Of a stretch of 8,111 nt of DNA, positions 5,874 through 8,111 are shown in pieces (position 1 is the stretch's first letter; each line of letters starts with the position of its first letter). Source of the stretch: JAZQNC01 sp045536155 (GTDB taxonomy: Bacteria; Bacillota; Clostridia; Oscillospirales; CAG-272); assembly GCA_045536155.1 (NCBI GenBank), contig JAZSMZ010000112.1, forward strand, positions 1 through 8,111, in the 5' to 3' direction. A program made the translations under genes and the position numbers. The notes under the pieces were generated by a model. That model saw nothing but the letters and a program-made list of their open reading frames with translations, did not search any database and was not told the DNA's origin.

Positions 5874-5942
5874 TAAACAAAAATATTGCATAAAAAAGTG
5901 TTTCGAACAGTTAAATTTTATCTCAAGGTATAATAAATACTA

Positions 5943-5971
5943 TTGACAAAAGCGCGATTGAATGGTATAAT
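5943..5971 (+). promoter_or_regulatory. Perfect-consensus promoter of the membrane pyrophosphatase gene
   Basis: TTGACA (5943-5948), a 17-bp spacer and TATAAT (5966-5971) match the housekeeping consensus at all twelve positions, and TGG (5963-5965) adds an extended -10. Transcription should start near 5978, giving a leader of about 110 nt before the ATG. A second TATAAT at 5929-5934 lacks a convincing -35. The pattern predicts strong basal expression. Confidence 0.88.
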
Positions 5972-5993
5972 TCCTTTACGACTCTATGTGATT

Positions 5994-6034
5994 ATTCACG
6001 ATAAAATGTCAATATTTTCACATTTTATGTGAAT
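5994..6034 (+). promoter_or_regulatory. 15-bp hairpin in the hppA leader
   Basis: ATTCAC (5994-5999) plus ATAAAATGT (6001-6009) together pair with ACATTTTATGTGAAT (6020-6034). The pairing is perfect over 15 bp apart from one bulged G (6000), with a 10-nt loop. No T-run follows, so it is not a simple terminator. Competing pairings exist: TTCACAT (6017-6023) with ATGTGAA (6027-6033), and ATGTGA (5986-5991) with TCACAT (6018-6023). It could be an mRNA-stabilising or regulatory leader structure, or a dimeric protein-binding site just downstream of the promoter. No known riboswitch class is recognised. Confidence 0.5.
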
Positions 6035-6088
6035 TTCGCAAAAACACAACATGTTTAAATTAACTTTTAGATAAAGAGAGAGGAATTT

Positions 6089-8111
6089 ATGGAAAATTTT
6101 GCTCCGTTTTTCGTAATAGCGACAGCGGTTTTGGCTTTGGTTTTTGCTGCTGTCAAGTTCTATCAGGTCAAGAAATTGCCTCAGGGCAGTGAAATGATGG
6201 CCGAAATATCTTCTAAGATCCGCAGAGGAGCTATGGCATATCTCAAGCGTCAGTACAAGACCGTATCTATATTCTTTGCGGTTATGGTAGTCATTTTGGG
6301 TGTTCTTGCCGCTCTCGGATATCTCACCCCCTTTGTTCCTTTTGCATTCCTTACCGGCGGACTTTTCTCGGCGCTGTCCGGATTTGTAGGTATGAACATT
6401 GCTACATACGCAAACTCCCGTACCGCTAACGGCGCTGTTGGCGGACTTAACAAAGGACTTAAGATCGCATTTTCATCGGGTACCGTTATGGGTATGACCG
6501 TTGTCGGTCTCGGACTTTTCGATATCAGCTTCTGGTTCATTCTTCTGAACTATGTTTTCAAACTCCCCGTTGACCAGACGACCTCAGCGATGCTCACCTT
6601 CGGTATGGGCGCAAGCTCGATGGCACTTTTCGCCAGAGTAGGCGGCGGTATCTTTACCAAGGCCGCTGACGTTGGCGCCGACCTTGTAGGTAAGGTTGAA
6701 GCAGGTATTCCCGAAGATGACCACAGAAATCCCGCTTGTATCGCCGATAACGTCGGCGACAACGTCGGCGACGTTGCAGGTATGGGCGCCGATCTTTACG
6801 AATCGTACGTCGGATCCATCGTTTCCTGCGGTGCACTCGCTATCGCGGCTCAGATGGGATTCAAGGGTGTTATTCTTCCCATGATCATCGCTGCTGTCGG
6901 TATACTCGCTTCTATCATCTCTACCTTCTTTGTATCCACCAAGGAAGGTGCCGATCAAAAAACGCTTCTCGGTGCGCTTCGTAAGGGAACATATTCCGCA
7001 TCGGTAATTTCCGCTCTCGCTTGCCTTGCAGTTATCCTCGTTTTGTTCCCCGGTAATTTCGGACTTTTCGGCGCGGTTGTTGCAGGACTTGCCGCAGGCG
7101 TGCTCATCGGTTACTTTACCGAATACTATACTTCCGATACGTATAAGCCCACACAGCAGCTTTCCGCTTCTTCCGAAACGGGCAGTGCAACCATCATCAT
7201 TGACGGCGTTGCGCTCGGTATGAAATCGACCGCTATCCCCGTTGTTGTCGTCGGCGTATCCATCATCTGCTCCTATTTCTTCGCAGGCGGCTCGTCCTCC
7301 TTTGAAAATGGACTTTACGGCGTAGCTCTTTCTGCAGTAGGTATGCTTTCCACTCTCGGTATCACTCTCGCAACCGATGCTTACGGGCCTGTTGCCGATA
7401 ACGCCGGCGGTATTGCGCAGATGTCAGGCCTTGACGAAGAGGTACGCGAAAGAACTGACGCGCTCGATTCCCTCGGAAACACCACCGCCGCAACCGGTAA
7501 GGGCTTTGCAATAGGCTCTGCTGCGCTGACAGCTCTCGCACTTATCGTTTCCTATACAGATGAGATTACCGCGATAGATCCCGGACTTCTCAATCTCAGC
7601 ATAACAAATCCCCCTGTGCTCATCGGTCTCTTTATCGGCGCAATGCTTCCTTTCCTCTTCTCTGCAATGACCATGCAGGCGGTAGGACGCGCAGCACAGA
7701 AGGTCGTTTTGGAGGTAAGACGTCAGTTCAGAGAGATCACAGGTCTTCTCGACGGCACCGCCGAGGCAGACTACGAAAGCTGCATCGATATTTGCACCAA
7801 GTCCTCTCTTAAAGAGATGATCGCACCCGCATCGCTCGGCGTTCTCGCTCCCATTGTTGTCGATCTTGTTCTCGGCTGTAACGGAGTTGTCGGTATGCTT
7901 TCGGGCGCACTCGTTTCGGGATTTGTTCTCGCAATCATGATGTCCAACTCGGGCGGCGCATGGGATAATGCCAAGAAGTACATCGAGGCAGGCAACCATA
8001 ACGGCAAGGGCTCCGAAAATCATAAAGCGGCCGTCGTCGGCGACACCGTAGGTGACCCCTTCAAGGATACCGCAGGACCTTCTGTTAATATCCTTATTAA
8101 GCTCCTTTCCA
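6089..8111 (+). CDS. hppA: Membrane cation-translocating pyrophosphatase, K+-dependent, Na+ or Na+/H+ type (C-terminally cut by window)
   Basis: The frame is open from the ATG at 6089 (after GAGAGGA, 6078-6084) to the window end: 674 residues, probably lacking only the last few tens. The enzyme hydrolyses PPi on the cytoplasmic side and pumps cations outward through a homodimer of about 16 helices per subunit. The substrate motif D-x7-K-x-E is at D194, K202 and E204. The acidic repeat IADNVGDNVGDVAG (218-231), EYYTSDTYKP (345-354) and GDTVGDPFKDTAGPS (651-665) complete the active site. GNTTAATGKG (463-472) has A467 and G470, the K+-dependent signature, where K+-independent enzymes have Lys at the first position. 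E238 in ADLYESYVGS sits where Na+-pumping members carry their gate glutamate; plant-type H+ pumps have GSY there. T89, F93 and D145 hint at the dual Na+/H+ subgroup. K+ dependence is well supported; ion choice is inferred. Confidence 0.95.
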   Translation, partial: MENFAPFFVIATAVLALVFAAVKFYQVKKLPQGSEMMAEISSKIRRGAMAYLKRQYKTVSIFFAVMVVILGVLAALGYLTPFVPFAFLTGGLFSALSGFVGMNIATYANSRTANGAVGGLNKGLKIAFSSGTVMGMTVVGLGLFDISFWFILLNYVFKLPVDQTTSAMLTFGMGASSMALFARVGGGIFTKAADVGADLVGKVEAGIPEDDHRNPACIADNVGDNVGDVAGMGADLYESYVGSIVSCGALAIAAQMGFKGVILPMIIAAVGILASIISTFFVSTKEGADQKTLLGALRKGTYSASVISALACLAVILVLFPGNFGLFGAVVAGLAAGVLIGYFTEYYTSDTYKPTQQLSASSETGSATIIIDGVALGMKSTAIPVVVVGVSIICSYFFAGGSSSFENGLYGVALSAVGMLSTLGITLATDAYGPVADNAGGIAQMSGLDEEVRERTDALDSLGNTTAATGKGFAIGSAALTALALIVSYTDEITAIDPGLLNLSITNPPVLIGLFIGAMLPFLFSAMTMQAVGRAAQKVVLEVRRQFREITGLLDGTAEADYESCIDICTKSSLKEMIAPASLGVLAPIVVDLVLGCNGVVGMLSGALVSGFVLAIMMSNSGGAWDNAKKYIEAGNHNGKGSENHKAAVVGDTVGDPFKDTAGPSVNILIKLLS

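Noticed and set aside
5812..5880. Upstream ATG extending the zinc-ribbon protein by 23 residues
   Set aside because: It lies upstream of the promoter (5845-5873) and has no ribosome binding site. The ATG at 5811 has a consensus AAGGAGG and places the first cysteine at residue 4.
5904..5910. CGAACAG near hppA, matching part of the CDF/TetR inverted repeat
   Set aside because: A 7-base match is expected about once by chance in 8 kb on both strands, and no second half-site accompanies it.
6250..6958. Several minus-strand open frames of 60-124 codons inside hppA
   Set aside because: They mirror the pyrophosphatase codons, have low-complexity composition and lack start signals.
7424..8023. 199-codon open frame on the minus strand
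   Set aside because: It is fully antisense to hppA, whose motifs are conserved throughout. It has no recognisable domain and follows from the codon bias of the real gene.

Overview
The window reads as chromosomal DNA of a low-to-mid G+C Gram-positive anaerobe, most likely a gut-type Clostridia (Firmicutes). The clues are consensus AGGAGG-type ribosome binding sites, near-consensus sigma-A-type promoters with 17-bp spacers, a TetR regulator whose C-terminal half resembles the Firmicutes-type class, a decayed TnpV-like reading frame, and an alkali-cation-type membrane pyrophosphatase. I cannot name a species from the sequence alone.

Layout. Positions 1-41 form a strong Rho-independent terminator for a gene lying left of the window. 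Positions 112-501 hold decayed mobile-element-like coding sequence: a frameshifted TnpV-like gene, then an unrecognised open fragment. A gene-poor stretch with one hairpin runs to about 714. Next come two plus-strand genes, each with its own promoter: an integral membrane M48/Ste24-type zinc protease (777-2006) and a stomatin/QmcA-like SPFH (Band 7) protein (2121-3068). A bidirectional hairpin at 3078-3104 separates the SPFH gene from a convergent minus-strand CDF zinc/metal exporter (3110-4003) that ends in a natural run of seven histidines. The exporter is divergent from a TetR-family regulator (4160-4711). Their shared spacer contains an inverted repeat overlapping the exporter promoter, so the pair looks like a small self-contained metal or stress-response module. 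A second bidirectional terminator touches the stop codons of both the regulator and a convergent two-gene minus-strand unit: a zinc-ribbon membrane protein (5290-5811) followed by a short pyroglutamyl-peptidase I (4746-5282). Divergent from that unit, a perfect-consensus extended -10 promoter and a roughly 110-nt leader with a 15-bp hairpin drive hppA (6089 to the window end). It encodes a K+-dependent pyrophosphatase predicted to pump Na+, or Na+ and H+, and is cut off by the window edge shortly before its C terminus.

How the genes relate. Most are envelope or ion-homeostasis functions: membrane protein quality control (M48 and SPFH), metal export, and PPi-driven cation pumping. They are separate transcription units and not one pathway. 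I see no CRISPR array, rRNA, tRNA or complete mobile element. I do not see a convincing undescribed system. The best leads are the CDF/TetR operator region, the hppA leader hairpin with alternative pairings, and the N-terminal residue pattern of the pyrophosphatase, which hints at dual Na+/H+ specificity.
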